From CAYVUB01 sp964454675 (GTDB lineage Bacteria > Bacteroidota > Bacteroidia > Flavobacteriales > Flavobacteriaceae), in NCBI GenBank assembly GCA_964454675.1, contig CAYVUB010000011.1, forward strand, positions 1 through 64,000: a stretch of DNA of 64,000 nt. Direction: 5' to 3'. Both the position numbers and the translations under genes were made by a program. Below are positions 34,259 to 43,578 of this stretch, one piece after another; the first letter of the stretch is position 1, and the number at the start of each line of letters is the position of its first letter. The notes beneath the pieces were generated by a model. That model was not told where the DNA came from, did no database searches, and saw only the letters and a program-made list of their open reading frames with translations.

Positions 34259-37200
34259 ATGCTAACCAACAAAAACCAATTTTTAGCAACCCTTTGTTTT
34301 CTTCTTTTGAGTGCTTGTGCAACACAAAATCCACAATACAGAAACGAAGCCGATAAGCAAAATACCTTTCCCGATAAAGAGATAGAAAACACATTTTATC
34401 TTATGGGTGATGCAGGTTTGTCGCCTTTAAATGGAAAATCCGAAATTTTAACGGCGTTTCAAAAGCATATTTCATCTAATGAAAACAAAAACGACTATAT
34501 TCTTTTTTTAGGTGATAATATTTATCCGGCAGGATTGCCAACAGAGAACCATAAAAACAGACAGCAAGCCGAACATAATCTGAATATGCAAATTGAAACG
34601 GTTAAAGATTTTAAAGGCAAAACCATTTTTATTCCCGGAAATCACGATTGGTATGCCAATGGGCTTGAAGGCTTAAAAGCACAAGAAAAGTTTATTGAAA
34701 AAGCCCTTGGCAAAAACACTTTTTTGCCTGAAAACGGTTGCCCAATTGAAAGTATAAACGTCAATGAAAACATTCGATTGATTATTGTGGATTCGCAGTG
34801 GTATCTGGAAGATTGGAACAAGCATCCAACCATTAATGACGATTGTGAGATTAAAACACACAGTCATTTTTTTGATGAAATTAAAGATGAAATCAAAAAA
34901 GCGCAGAACAAAACCATTGTCTTTGCCATACATCATCCGTTGTTTACCAATGGAAGTCACGGCGGACAATTTTCAGCAGATAAGCATTTATTTCCGTTTC
35001 AAAGTAAATTGCCCTTGCCTATTATCGCTTCATTGATCACACAAATACGAAGTCAGGGCGGTGTTATCTCACAAGACAGATACAATCAAAAGTACAATGA
35101 TCTAATGACAAGAATCAAAACCTTGGCAACAGGAAACGGCAATATCGTTTTTGTGTCCGGACACGAACACGGTTTGCAGTACATTGAAAATGATGGTATA
35201 AAACAAGTAGTTTCCGGTGCAGGCTCCAAAGAATCGGCGGTATCGTTAAACAACGACGGTCTTTTTTCTTATGGAAAATTAGGGTTTGCAGAGTTGACCG
35301 TTTTTAAAGATGGAAGCTCTTGGATACGGTATTATGCCTCAGAAAATGGTGACGCTAAACTATTGTTTCAAAAAGAAATCATCCAACCAAAAACATCTTT
35401 TGACGTTTCAAATTTACCGGACATTTTCCCACAAACCCTTGAAGTTTCTGTGTATTCTGAAGACGAAACCAACAAATCCGATTTCTTCACATCCGTTTGG
35501 GGAAAACATTACAGAACACTTTACAGCACGAAAATCAAAGCCAGAGTCGCCACCTTGGATACGCTTTACGGTGGTGTGGAAATTGTGAGAAAAGGTGGTG
35601 GCAACCAGACACGCTCTTTACGGCTCAAAGCGAAAGACGGTAGAGAATTCAATATGCGGGCTTTGAAAAAAAGTGCCACTCAGTATTTGCAATCGGTAGT
35701 GTTCAAAAACACCTACGTTCAAGATGATTTTGAACAAACCGAAGTTGAAAATCTGGTGCTCGATTTTTATACGGCGGCACATCCGTATGCGTATGCTACG
35801 GTTCCAAAATTGTCGCAAGCTGCCGATGTGTTTTATAATAATTCGGGGCTGTTTTATATTCCGAAGCAAAAACATTTAGATGATTTTAATGACGGTTTTG
35901 GGGATGAATTATATCTCATTGAAGAACGGCAAGAGTCAAATATGGCACATTATGCCAATGCTGATGATATTGAAAGTTCGTTGGACATCATCGCAAAAGT
36001 CAGAAAAGACGAGAAATATAAAATTGATGAAGAAGCTTACATCAGAGCGCGATTGTTTGATATGCTTATTGGCGACTGGGACAGGCATCAGGACCAATGG
36101 CGTTGGGCGCAATTTGATCAGGAAAACGGGGATAAATTATACAAACCCATTCCGAGAGATCGCGACCAGGTGTTTTCAAATTTTGACGGCGCGTTGCTGG
36201 ACGTGATGAAATTGATTTCACCGGCAACAAAACAATTACAAGTATATGATAGCACGCTTACTGACATAAAATGGATGAACAGCGCCGGTATCAAATTGGA
36301 TCGAATGTTGGTTCAAAAATCGGAAAAAGACATTTGGTTGCAACAGGCCGAATTTTTACAAAATAACTTAACAGACGCGGTTATTGACAACGCTTTTAAT
36401 GATGTTCCGATAGAGGTTCGAGATAAAACACTATTTGAAATAAAACAAAAACTCAAAGGACGCCGTGCCAATATCAAAGACATTGCCGAGCGTTATTATG
36501 CGTATTTAAACACTTTGGCCATCATCACTGCCACCGATAAAGATGATTATATTGAAATCAATCGTATTGCTGACAAGCAAACCCAGGTAAAAATTTCAAG
36601 GATAAAAAACGGTAAAAAGGGCGAAGTCATCATTGACAGAATATTTCATAAGGATATTACCAAAGAAATTTGGGTTTATGGGTTGGATGATAAAGATATA
36701 TTTGAGGTCACTGGCGAAGGCAGGAATCCCATTTTCACACGCTTGATTGGCGGAAAAAATAACGATACTTATATCATCAAAAATGGGAAAAACCTCAAAG
36801 TTTATGACCATAAAACCAAGAAAAACACCATTGCAGAAAATAAAGGTGCCAGCATTAAACTCACCGATAATTACCAGTTAAATTTATTCGACTATCAAAA
36901 ACATATTGTGAGAACCAATATGCTTGCGCCAAGTTTTGGGTTCAATCCAGATGATGGATTTAAAATTGGGTTGTCAAATACGTACACGGTAAAAGGTTTC
37001 AAACGCAATCCGTTTTCGCAACAGCATACAGTAAAAGCAGGATATTATTTTGCAACAGGCGGTTTTGACGTGCGTTATAAAGGCGAATTTGCTCAAGTTT
37101 TCGGTGATTGGAATTTACAAGTGGATGCAACGGTTACAAGTGAAAACTTTACCAACAATTTCTTTGGTTATGGTAATGAAACAATAAACAATGATGATTT

Positions 37201-37954
37201 GGATTTGGATTATAACCGTGTAAAAACAGGAATTTATGCTGCAAAATTGGGCGTTGTAAAGCATTCAGATTTTGGAAGCCAATACGGGTTTAAAGTGCTT
37301 TTTGAAGGTATTGAATTGGATGAGGTTCAAGGACGTTTTATATCAGATTTAGTGCCAACAACCAACACGGATTTTTATGAACGACGCTTTTATGGCGGTC
37401 TGGAAGCTGGATTTGCCTATGAAAGTTTTGACCATAAAATCAATCCAACTCGCGGAATGACGTTTTTGTTGGATATAGGCGGAAAAACCGAATTTGATGA
37501 TACTGATAACATATTTGGTTACCTCAATTCCAATTTAGGGTTTTATAACGCTATAAGTAATAACAGGAAATTGGTTTTAAAAACTGATGTCAGAACACAA
37601 CTGCGATTAGGCAATGATATTATTTTTTATCAAGCGGCAAATATTGGAGGTAATAATGGTTTGCGAGGTTACAGGACTGAGCGTTTTACAGGAAGAAATT
37701 CGCTGGTCTCAAGTGCTGATTTACGATACAGCTTCAATTCGTTCAAAACGAATATTCTGCCTTTACAATTTGGTGTTTTTGGAGGTTTTGATGTAGGTCG
37801 CGTTTGGGTAGAAAATGAAGATTCTGATAAATGGCATAACGATTATGGTGGCGGATTTTGGATTGCTGCCGCAGAAACCGTTTCGGGCACTTTTAATTTG
37901 TTTAACAGTACTGAAGGTTTAAGATTTTCATTTGGATTCGGAATAAACTTTTAG
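34259..37954 (+). CDS. Lipoprotein: metallophosphoesterase, kinase-like middle region and outer-membrane barrel
   Basis: 1,231 residues. Lipoprotein signal LLSAC (Cys20). A calcineurin-like phosphoesterase domain (about 45-370) has all core motifs: GDAG (D51), GDNIY (D86), GNHDW (N128/H129), AIHHP and GHEHG (H302/H304). The middle region (about 400-880) has SLRLKAKDGREFNMRALKK (about 449-470), GDWDRHQDQW (605-614) and PRDRDQVF (about 631-637), which recall atypical kinases. From about 890 to the end, amphipathic strands ending FSFGFGINF look like an Omp85/surface-antigen barrel. It probably displays a phosphatase at the outer membrane. Substrate unknown. Confidence 0.85.
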   Translation: MLTNKNQFLATLCFLLLSACATQNPQYRNEADKQNTFPDKEIENTFYLMGDAGLSPLNGKSEILTAFQKHISSNENKNDYILFLGDNIYPAGLPTENHKNRQQAEHNLNMQIETVKDFKGKTIFIPGNHDWYANGLEGLKAQEKFIEKALGKNTFLPENGCPIESINVNENIRLIIVDSQWYLEDWNKHPTINDDCEIKTHSHFFDEIKDEIKKAQNKTIVFAIHHPLFTNGSHGGQFSADKHLFPFQSKLPLPIIASLITQIRSQGGVISQDRYNQKYNDLMTRIKTLATGNGNIVFVSGHEHGLQYIENDGIKQVVSGAGSKESAVSLNNDGLFSYGKLGFAELTVFKDGSSWIRYYASENGDAKLLFQKEIIQPKTSFDVSNLPDIFPQTLEVSVYSEDETNKSDFFTSVWGKHYRTLYSTKIKARVATLDTLYGGVEIVRKGGGNQTRSLRLKAKDGREFNMRALKKSATQYLQSVVFKNTYVQDDFEQTEVENLVLDFYTAAHPYAYATVPKLSQAADVFYNNSGLFYIPKQKHLDDFNDGFGDELYLIEERQESNMAHYANADDIESSLDIIAKVRKDEKYKIDEEAYIRARLFDMLIGDWDRHQDQWRWAQFDQENGDKLYKPIPRDRDQVFSNFDGALLDVMKLISPATKQLQVYDSTLTDIKWMNSAGIKLDRMLVQKSEKDIWLQQAEFLQNNLTDAVIDNAFNDVPIEVRDKTLFEIKQKLKGRRANIKDIAERYYAYLNTLAIITATDKDDYIEINRIADKQTQVKISRIKNGKKGEVIIDRIFHKDITKEIWVYGLDDKDIFEVTGEGRNPIFTRLIGGKNNDTYIIKNGKNLKVYDHKTKKNTIAENKGASIKLTDNYQLNLFDYQKHIVRTNMLAPSFGFNPDDGFKIGLSNTYTVKGFKRNPFSQQHTVKAGYYFATGGFDVRYKGEFAQVFGDWNLQVDATVTSENFTNNFFGYGNETINNDDLDLDYNRVKTGIYAAKLGVVKHSDFGSQYGFKVLFEGIELDEVQGRFISDLVPTTNTDFYERRFYGGLEAGFAYESFDHKINPTRGMTFLLDIGGKTEFDDTDNIFGYLNSNLGFYNAISNNRKLVLKTDVRTQLRLGNDIIFYQAANIGGNNGLRGYRTERFTGRNSLVSSADLRYSFNSFKTNILPLQFGVFGGFDVGRVWVENEDSDKWHNDYGGGFWIAAAETVSGTFNLFNSTEGLRFSFGFGINF

Positions 37955-37993
37955 ATGTTATAGATTTGATGATTAGAATTTAAAAATAATCAA

Positions 37994-38854
37994 ATGACCG
38001 ATGTACAGCATTTAATTGAACTTTTGACCTTAGATTCAGTAGATGAAACCACTTTTTTAGGTTATAGTAAAACCGTTGGTAGCCCTAATGTTTTTGGTGG
38101 TCAGGTGTTGGCGCAGGCACTCAATGCCGCCCAAAGAACCATCACCAATAGTCGTGTGCTGCATTCCATGCACGCTTATTTTCTTGAACCCGGAAATTTA
38201 GAAAATCCTATCTCTTATCGTGTAAATATCACTCGTGACGGAGGAAGTTTTTCGGTAAGACGCGTCACCGCTGAGCAAAATGGATTGATAATTTTCATTC
38301 TATCAGCATCATTTCATAAAAGAGAAGAAGGTTATGAGCATCAAATTGAGATGAAAACAGGCATTAAACCACCCGAAGAATTAATGAGCTGGGATGATAT
38401 TTTGCATCAGTTTGGCGATTTTCTGCCTAAAAACATCAAAACGTTTTTTGAAGTGGAACGCCCAATAGAGTTCAAACCTGTAGAAATCGTCAATCCGCTG
38501 GACAGAAAAGATTTGCCACCTTTTAACAATGTATGGTTTAAACCAAAAGGCATCATTAAAGATTTAGATTTGGCAACAAAACAACAGATTTTAACCTATA
38601 TTTCAGATTATAATATTTTGGTTTCTGCGTTGAATCCGCACGCAAGCAAAGCGCATTGGGGCAATACATTGACAGCGAGCCTGGATCATTCTATGTGGTA
38701 TTTCAGGGATTTTGATTTTGATGATTGGCTGTTGTTTTCGATGGAATCGCCAAATGCTTCAAATGCCAGAGGTTTTGCAAAAGGGAATATGTTTACGCGT
38801 GATGGCAAACTCATAGCATCTGTGGCTCAAGAAGGTTTGATGCGCCCGAAGTGA
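37994..38854 (+). CDS. tesB: Acyl-CoA thioesterase II
   Basis: 286 residues with a double hot-dog fold. N-terminal YSKTVGSPNVFGGQVLAQAL and MHAYFLEPG, and C-terminal SLDHSMWYFRDFDFDDWLLFSM with GNMFTRDGKLIASVAQEGLMR, are TesB signatures; the latter half holds the catalytic Asp region. It hydrolyses medium- and long-chain acyl-CoA in the cytoplasm. Single gene, 39 bp after the phosphatase, with a dispersed repeat behind it. Confidence 0.94.
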   Translation: MTDVQHLIELLTLDSVDETTFLGYSKTVGSPNVFGGQVLAQALNAAQRTITNSRVLHSMHAYFLEPGNLENPISYRVNITRDGGSFSVRRVTAEQNGLIIFILSASFHKREEGYEHQIEMKTGIKPPEELMSWDDILHQFGDFLPKNIKTFFEVERPIEFKPVEIVNPLDRKDLPPFNNVWFKPKGIIKDLDLATKQQILTYISDYNILVSALNPHASKAHWGNTLTASLDHSMWYFRDFDFDDWLLFSMESPNASNARGFAKGNMFTRDGKLIASVAQEGLMRPK

Positions 38855-38861
38855 TTTACGA

Positions 38862-38932
38862 AGCCTGTCAGTCATTCCGATTGTAGTGAAGTGTAGTAAA
38901 ACGGAACGGAACGAAATAGAGGAATCTTTTAA
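38862..38932. repeat. Dispersed intergenic repeat (tcattccg...gaggaatct family)
   Basis: tcattccgattgtagtgaagtg ... aaatagaggaatct resembles the sequences at 62851-62888 and, in reverse, 54024-54065. It sits between tesB and the flavoprotein gene. Confidence 0.55.
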
Positions 38933-38959
38933 CAACTCACAACTTAACGTTTTTAAACC

Positions 38960-40174
38960 TTGAACTTAAAAAAGGACATTATCATCATTGGCGGCGGCGC
39001 AGCAGGATTTTTCGCAGCTATCAATATTGCTGAGCAAAATCCTAAGCTGAAAATCGCCGTTTTGGAACGAGGCAAAGAAGGTTTGCAAAAAGTTAAAGTT
39101 TCCGGTGGTGGACGCTGTAATGTGACGCATGCAGAGTTTATCCCACAGGAATTAGTTCAAAATTACCCGAGAGGCGAAAAGGAATTGTTAGGGCCGTTTC
39201 ATCAGTTTATGACCGGCGATACGATTGAATGGTTTGAAAAACGCGGTGTTGCGCTTAAAATTGAAGATGACGGACGTATGTTTCCCGTAACAAATTCATC
39301 GCAAACCATTATTGATTGTTTTTTAGAAGAAGCCAAAAAATATAAGGTTGAAATTCTGTACAGCCATTCGGTTACAGATATTCAAAAAGTGGATGATGTT
39401 TGGGATATTGAAACGACACAAGGTAAATTAAGGTCAAATAAGCTCTTAATAGCCACCGGAAGCAACCCGAAAGTATGGAAGCTTTTGGAAGAATTGGGTC
39501 ATACCATTGTACCACCGGTGCCATCGTTATTTACATTTAATATCAAAGATAACCGTATTGCAGATATTCCGGGAGTTGTAGCACATGATGTTGAAGTTCA
39601 AATTTTGGATACCGGTTTTATGTCAAACGGTCCGTTGCTCATCACACATTGGGGAATGAGCGCACCGGCTATTTTGAAACTTTCGGCGTTTGCGGCAATT
39701 GAATTGGCAAAGCGTCAGTACAAATTCCAGATACAAATCAATTTTATCAAGCAATCGTTTGAGGATTGTCTTCATAATTTAAAGTTGTATAAACAGGAAT
39801 TTGCCAAAAAAACCATCTGTAATTCCACATCATTCGGCTTGCCAAAACGCTTGTGGCAGCAATTGGTATTGGCTTCAGCAATTTTCGAAGACGTGCGTTG
39901 GGCAGATATAACGAAATTGCAGTTGGAACATTTGGCTTCGCAATTAACGCAAGCTATTTTTGATGTTGATGGTAAAAGCACGTTTAAGGAAGAATTTGTA
40001 ACCGCAGGCGGCATTGATTTAAAGGAAATCAATTTTAAAACCTTTGAAAGCAGGCTTCACAACAATCTTTATTTTGCAGGCGAAGTGATAAATGTTGATG
40101 CTGTTACCGGCGGATTTAATTTTCAAAATGCGTGGACAAGTGCGTTTATTGTGTCGAAATCTATATGGATATGA
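38960..40174 (+). CDS. YhiN/HI0933-family flavoprotein (putative NAD(P)/FAD oxidoreductase)
   Basis: 404 residues, starting at TTG (38960). No ATG fits, because the Rossmann motif IIIIGGGAAGFFAA begins at residue 8. VKVSGGGRCNVTHAE is the family hallmark, and LLIATGSNPKVW and FAGEVINVDAVTGGFNFQNAW close the FAD site. The family has a Rossmann FAD domain with an inserted beta domain, and its reaction is not established. Cytoplasmic. A toxin-antitoxin pair and a MITE-like insertion follow. Confidence 0.9.
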   Translation: MNLKKDIIIIGGGAAGFFAAINIAEQNPKLKIAVLERGKEGLQKVKVSGGGRCNVTHAEFIPQELVQNYPRGEKELLGPFHQFMTGDTIEWFEKRGVALKIEDDGRMFPVTNSSQTIIDCFLEEAKKYKVEILYSHSVTDIQKVDDVWDIETTQGKLRSNKLLIATGSNPKVWKLLEELGHTIVPPVPSLFTFNIKDNRIADIPGVVAHDVEVQILDTGFMSNGPLLITHWGMSAPAILKLSAFAAIELAKRQYKFQIQINFIKQSFEDCLHNLKLYKQEFAKKTICNSTSFGLPKRLWQQLVLASAIFEDVRWADITKLQLEHLASQLTQAIFDVDGKSTFKEEFVTAGGIDLKEINFKTFESRLHNNLYFAGEVINVDAVTGGFNFQNAWTSAFIVSKSIWI

Positions 40175-40198
40175 TATATTTTTTATATATTTGATATA

Positions 40199-40429
40199 TA
40201 CAAATAAACCTGTAGTGCATTATGAAATAAATAGTAATTTACTGAAAACAAACGCAATATAAAAAGCAGGACTCCGTAGGAGTCAAATGTTTGTAATCCC
40301 GAACTTCGTTCGGGGAAATAAAATGAAATGAAGTCGGGTTTTGGCGCATATTTTTGTAGCGGAACGAAGTGTAGCACACAAAAATTGTGACAAAACCGTC
40401 TTTTGATAATGCACTACTGGTACAAATAA
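40199..40429. mobile_element. MITE-like element with terminal inverted repeats and 9-bp target duplication
   Basis: Left end gtagtgcattatgaaa (40212-40227) and right end tttgataatgcactac (40402-40417) are inverted repeats with one mismatch, extending outward to cc (40209) and gg (40420) with one more mismatch. Directly outside lie direct repeats tacaaataa at 40199-40207 and 40421-40429. The interior (about 210 bp) codes for nothing convincing but contains hairpins (ctccgtaggag, cccgaacttcgttcggg). This is the build of a short non-autonomous insertion. It abuts the antitoxin gene by 10 bp. Confidence 0.6.
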
Positions 40430-40439
40430 TATTTTTATT

Positions 40440-40691
40440 ATGGGAAAGACAAAAAAACTCATCGAACTGGACGATAAAGCCATCAAAATCCTTGAACAGC
40501 AAGCCAAACTTCAAAAGCGTTCGTTAAAAAATTATATCGAGTTTACACTTGAAGATACGGCCGCACGTTTCAGTGAGCCATCTGAGGAATACAAAGCGAT
40601 GATGGATGATATGATAAAAAGAGATGAAGATGGAACTCTTGTAACATATTCGGTATCTGAAGTTTTGAAGCAATATGGAAGAAAACTTTGA
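40440..40691 (+). CDS. Antitoxin-like protein of a ParE-type pair
   Basis: 83 residues. The N-terminal KKLIELDDKAIKILEQQAKLQKRSLKNYIEFTL has the beta strand plus two helices of a ribbon-helix-helix DNA-binding domain. The C-terminal part (SEEYKAMMDDMIKRDEDG) would wrap the toxin. Its end overlaps the toxin start by 17 bp, the usual order for autoregulated toxin-antitoxin operons. The MITE-like element lies directly upstream and may supply or alter its promoter. Confidence 0.75.
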   Translation: MGKTKKLIELDDKAIKILEQQAKLQKRSLKNYIEFTLEDTAARFSEPSEEYKAMMDDMIKRDEDGTLVTYSVSEVLKQYGRKL

Positions 40692-40947
40692 ACTTTCTGA
40701 TGAGGCACGTTTAGAATTGCATAGGGCTAAATGCTATTTCAAGTTGATTGATAAAGAAGATAGTTTTTTAGATGACTTAACTAATCAATTAAGGTTAATT
40801 CTGAATATGCCAGAAGCTTTTCAAGTACGGTATAAAAACGTAAGAATTGTTCATTTTGAAAAATTTGAATACTCTATTCATTACAGATTAAAAACAAATG
40901 GGGTTATAACTATATATCATATTATTAATCAAAAGCAAGATTTCTAA
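40675..40947 (+). CDS. RelE/ParE-superfamily toxin
   Basis: 90 residues. LSDEARLELHRAKCYFKLIDKEDSFLDDLTNQLRLI has the two-helix hairpin of ParE/RelE, followed by strands FQVRYKNVRIVHFEKFEYSIHYRL and ITIYHIINQKQDF. The order alpha-alpha-beta-beta-beta fits the family. The target (gyrase or ribosome-bound mRNA) cannot be told. The toxin is encoded downstream of and overlapping its antitoxin, and its stop touches the next gene's ATG. Confidence 0.8.
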   Translation: MEENFELSDEARLELHRAKCYFKLIDKEDSFLDDLTNQLRLILNMPEAFQVRYKNVRIVHFEKFEYSIHYRLKTNGVITIYHIINQKQDF

Positions 40948-41490
40948 ATGCAAACTTTCATAGCATTATTGCGAGGCATCAATGTTGGAGGACAGAAAAA
41001 AATCCCGATGGCTGAGTTGCGTTCCATTCTCAATAAAACTGCTTTAAAAAATGTTTCAACCTATATTCAAACGGGAAATATTTTCTTTCAAACTTCAGAA
41101 ACAAATACAACACGGTTGGAAGAGCTAATTCACGCAGAAATTAAAAACCATTTTGGATTTGAAGTGGATGTTTTAATTGTCAATAAGAAAAACATTCAAA
41201 GTATTTTGGCAGCTTGCCCGTTTTCTCAGGAACAAAAAGAAAAGAGTTATTTCACTTTGCTTTATACAATTCCAAATCAGGAACTTATTGAAAAAACCGC
41301 ATTGGAATCTTATCCCGGTGAAGTCTTCAAAATCACTCAAAATTGTGTGTATTTTTATTCCGATACAGGTTATGGAAATGCCAGGTGCAACAACAACTTT
41401 TTTGAGAAAAAATTAAAAGTCATTGCCACCACCCGAAATTATAAAACAATGATAAAGTTGCTATCTTTGTCAGAAGAATTACAAAATTAA
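40948..41490 (+). CDS. DUF1697-family protein
   Basis: 180 residues. TFIALLRGINVGGQKKIPMAELR and VSTYIQTGNIFFQ are the family hallmarks, and the ending NYKTMIKLLSL is also typical. The function of DUF1697 is not established. It starts one base after the toxin stop and its stop overlaps the next start as TAATG, so it may be read in one transcript with the mevalonate genes. Confidence 0.9.
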   Translation: MQTFIALLRGINVGGQKKIPMAELRSILNKTALKNVSTYIQTGNIFFQTSETNTTRLEELIHAEIKNHFGFEVDVLIVNKKNIQSILAACPFSQEQKEKSYFTLLYTIPNQELIEKTALESYPGEVFKITQNCVYFYSDTGYGNARCNNNFFEKKLKVIATTRNYKTMIKLLSLSEELQN

Positions 41491-42578
41491 TGACCGAGCA
41501 TCAATTTATTCCACAGCCATATACCCATTTTGTTGACTCAGGAAGCGTTACCTGGCAATCACCAAGCAATATTGCGCTTGTAAAATATTGGGGAAAAAAG
41601 CAACATCAGCTACCGGAAAATCCATCCATAAGTTTTACGCTCAACCATTGTAAAACCATCACAACGTTGACATTTTTAAAAAAAGAAAATCAAACAGCAT
41701 TTGATTTTGATGTTTTTTTAGATGGCGAAAAGAAAGACGGTTTTAAACCGAAAATCCAAACGTTTTTTGAGCGCATTGAAGCCTATTTACCGTTTTTAAA
41801 ACAGTATTATTTTAAGATTGAAACCACAAACACCTTTCCACATAGTTCAGGAATTGCATCATCAGCATCTGGTATGAGTGCTTTAGCGTTATGTCTGATG
41901 AGTATTGAAAAAAACCTCTCGACTGCGCTTGAGTTGACTGACACTTATTTCCATCAAAAAGCGTCATTTTTAGCACGTTTAGGTTCGGGTAGTGCCTGCA
42001 GAAGCATTGAAGGCGATTTGGTGGTTTGGGGAAAGCATCGACATATAGAAGGAAGCTCAGACTTGTTTGGAATCAAATATCCTTATAAAGTCCATGAGAA
42101 TTTCAAAAATTATCAGGACACTATTTTGTTGGTTGATAAAGGCGAAAAGCAGGTAAGCAGCACCGTAGGTCATAACCTGATGCACAATCATCCGTTTGCC
42201 AAACAGCGCTTTGAACAAGCACATAAAAATATAGAAGATTTAAAAATCATTTTAGAATCCGGAAATTTAAAAGCATTCATTGAACTTATTGAAAGTGAAG
42301 CGTTAACACTTCATGCTATGATGATGACCAGCATGCCGTATTTTATTTTAATGAAACCCAATACCTTGGAAATCATCAATAAAATATGGAAGTTCAGAAA
42401 CGACACCAACTTAAACATTGGCTTTACTTTGGATGCCGGAGCCAATGTGCATGCACTATACCCAAAAAATGAATCCAATCAAATTTTGAAGTTTATTAAG
42501 AACGAGTTAGTTGGATATTGTCAAAACGGTCAATATATTTGTGACGAAATTGGTTTTGGAGCGAACCAGCTATCATAA
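41490..42578 (+). CDS. mvaD: Diphosphomevalonate decarboxylase
   Basis: 362-residue GHMP-fold enzyme that makes isopentenyl diphosphate from mevalonate diphosphate with ATP. SPSNIALVKYWGKK near the N-terminus is diagnostic. The phosphate-binding loop HSSGIASSASGMSALALC and a later GSGSACRSIEGD complete the signature, and the end has LDAGANVHALYP with the catalytic Asp. Its start overlaps the DUF1697 stop by one base. Next is a GHMP kinase, then a UbiA prenyltransferase: an isoprenoid cluster. Confidence 0.95.
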   Translation: MTEHQFIPQPYTHFVDSGSVTWQSPSNIALVKYWGKKQHQLPENPSISFTLNHCKTITTLTFLKKENQTAFDFDVFLDGEKKDGFKPKIQTFFERIEAYLPFLKQYYFKIETTNTFPHSSGIASSASGMSALALCLMSIEKNLSTALELTDTYFHQKASFLARLGSGSACRSIEGDLVVWGKHRHIEGSSDLFGIKYPYKVHENFKNYQDTILLVDKGEKQVSSTVGHNLMHNHPFAKQRFEQAHKNIEDLKIILESGNLKAFIELIESEALTLHAMMMTSMPYFILMKPNTLEIINKIWKFRNDTNLNIGFTLDAGANVHALYPKNESNQILKFIKNELVGYCQNGQYICDEIGFGANQLS

Positions 42579-42639
42579 TAAAACGTATATTTGTTATCAA
42601 ACAACTACTTACTGCGACAGAAAACTGAAGACTAAACAA

Positions 42640-43569
42640 ATGAAAGGACCGCTTTTTTATTCTAAAATATTACTTTTCGGAGAATACGGAATCATCAAGG
42701 ATTCTAAGGGTTTATCAATTCCATATAATTTTTATAACGGTGCTTTGAAAGTTACAGAAACACCAACCGAAGCTTCTGTGAAATCAAACCAAAGCTTAAA
42801 GCGTTTTACAGAATATCTGGAAACTATCAACCCTGAATTAGTGACTTTTAATATTGAAACACTTCAAAGAGATGTTGATTCGGGAATGTATTTTGATTCT
42901 TCAATTCCGCAAGGTTATGGCGTAGGTAGCAGTGGCGCATTAGTAGCTGCTATTTATGATAAATATGCCGAAAACAAAATAACGGTTCTTGAAAATTTAA
43001 CCCGTGAAAAGCTTTTAAAATTAAAAGCCATTTTTTCTGAAATGGAAGCGTTTTTTCATGGAAAATCTTCCGGATTGGATCCGTTGAACAGTTATTTGAG
43101 CATTCCTATTTTAATCAATTCAAAAGACAATATTGAGGCTACAGGCATTCCGTCACAAAAGACCGGTGGAAAGGGTGCCGTATTTTTATTAGATAGCGGT
43201 ATTGTTGGCGAAACCGCACCAATGGTAAGTATTTTTATGGAAAACATGAAACAGGAAGGCTTCAGAAAAATGCTTAAAAATCAGTTTATCAAACATACCG
43301 ATGCTTGTGTGGATGATTTTTTAAAGGGCGATATCAAATCGTTGTTTACCAATACCAAAAAACTTTCAAAAGTGGTCTTGAATCACTTTAAACCGATGAT
43401 TCCGAAGGAGTTTCACGACCTTTGGAAAAAAGGTATTGAAACCAACGACTATTACCTGAAACTTTGTGGTTCCGGCGGCGGCGGTTATATTCTTGGGTTT
43501 ACAGAAGATATCGATAAAGCGAAATTAGCACTTAAAAATCATAAATTAGAAGTGGTTTATAATTTCTAA
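42640..43569 (+). CDS. GHMP kinase, probable mevalonate kinase
   Basis: 309 residues from the ATG at 42640. The frame is open back to 42511, but that part overlaps mvaD and lacks family similarity. The start FYSKILLFGEYGIIKDSKG, the ATP loop PQGYGVGSSGALVAAIYD and GKSSGLDPLNSY are mevalonate-kinase-like, and GSGGGGYILGF is the GHMP motif 3. It would phosphorylate mevalonate; phosphomevalonate kinase is the alternative. It lies 61 bp after mvaD. Confidence 0.88.
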   Translation: MKGPLFYSKILLFGEYGIIKDSKGLSIPYNFYNGALKVTETPTEASVKSNQSLKRFTEYLETINPELVTFNIETLQRDVDSGMYFDSSIPQGYGVGSSGALVAAIYDKYAENKITVLENLTREKLLKLKAIFSEMEAFFHGKSSGLDPLNSYLSIPILINSKDNIEATGIPSQKTGGKGAVFLLDSGIVGETAPMVSIFMENMKQEGFRKMLKNQFIKHTDACVDDFLKGDIKSLFTNTKKLSKVVLNHFKPMIPKEFHDLWKKGIETNDYYLKLCGSGGGGYILGFTEDIDKAKLALKNHKLEVVYNF

Positions 43570-43578
43570 AGCAAAAAA

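Noticed and set aside
40183..40514. Three overlapping minus-strand frames inside the MITE-like element
   Set aside because: They are made of hairpin sequence and run into the antitoxin gene; no family resemblance.
42511..42639. Upstream extension of the GHMP kinase frame
   Set aside because: It overlaps mvaD, and the kinase similarity starts at the ATG at 42640.
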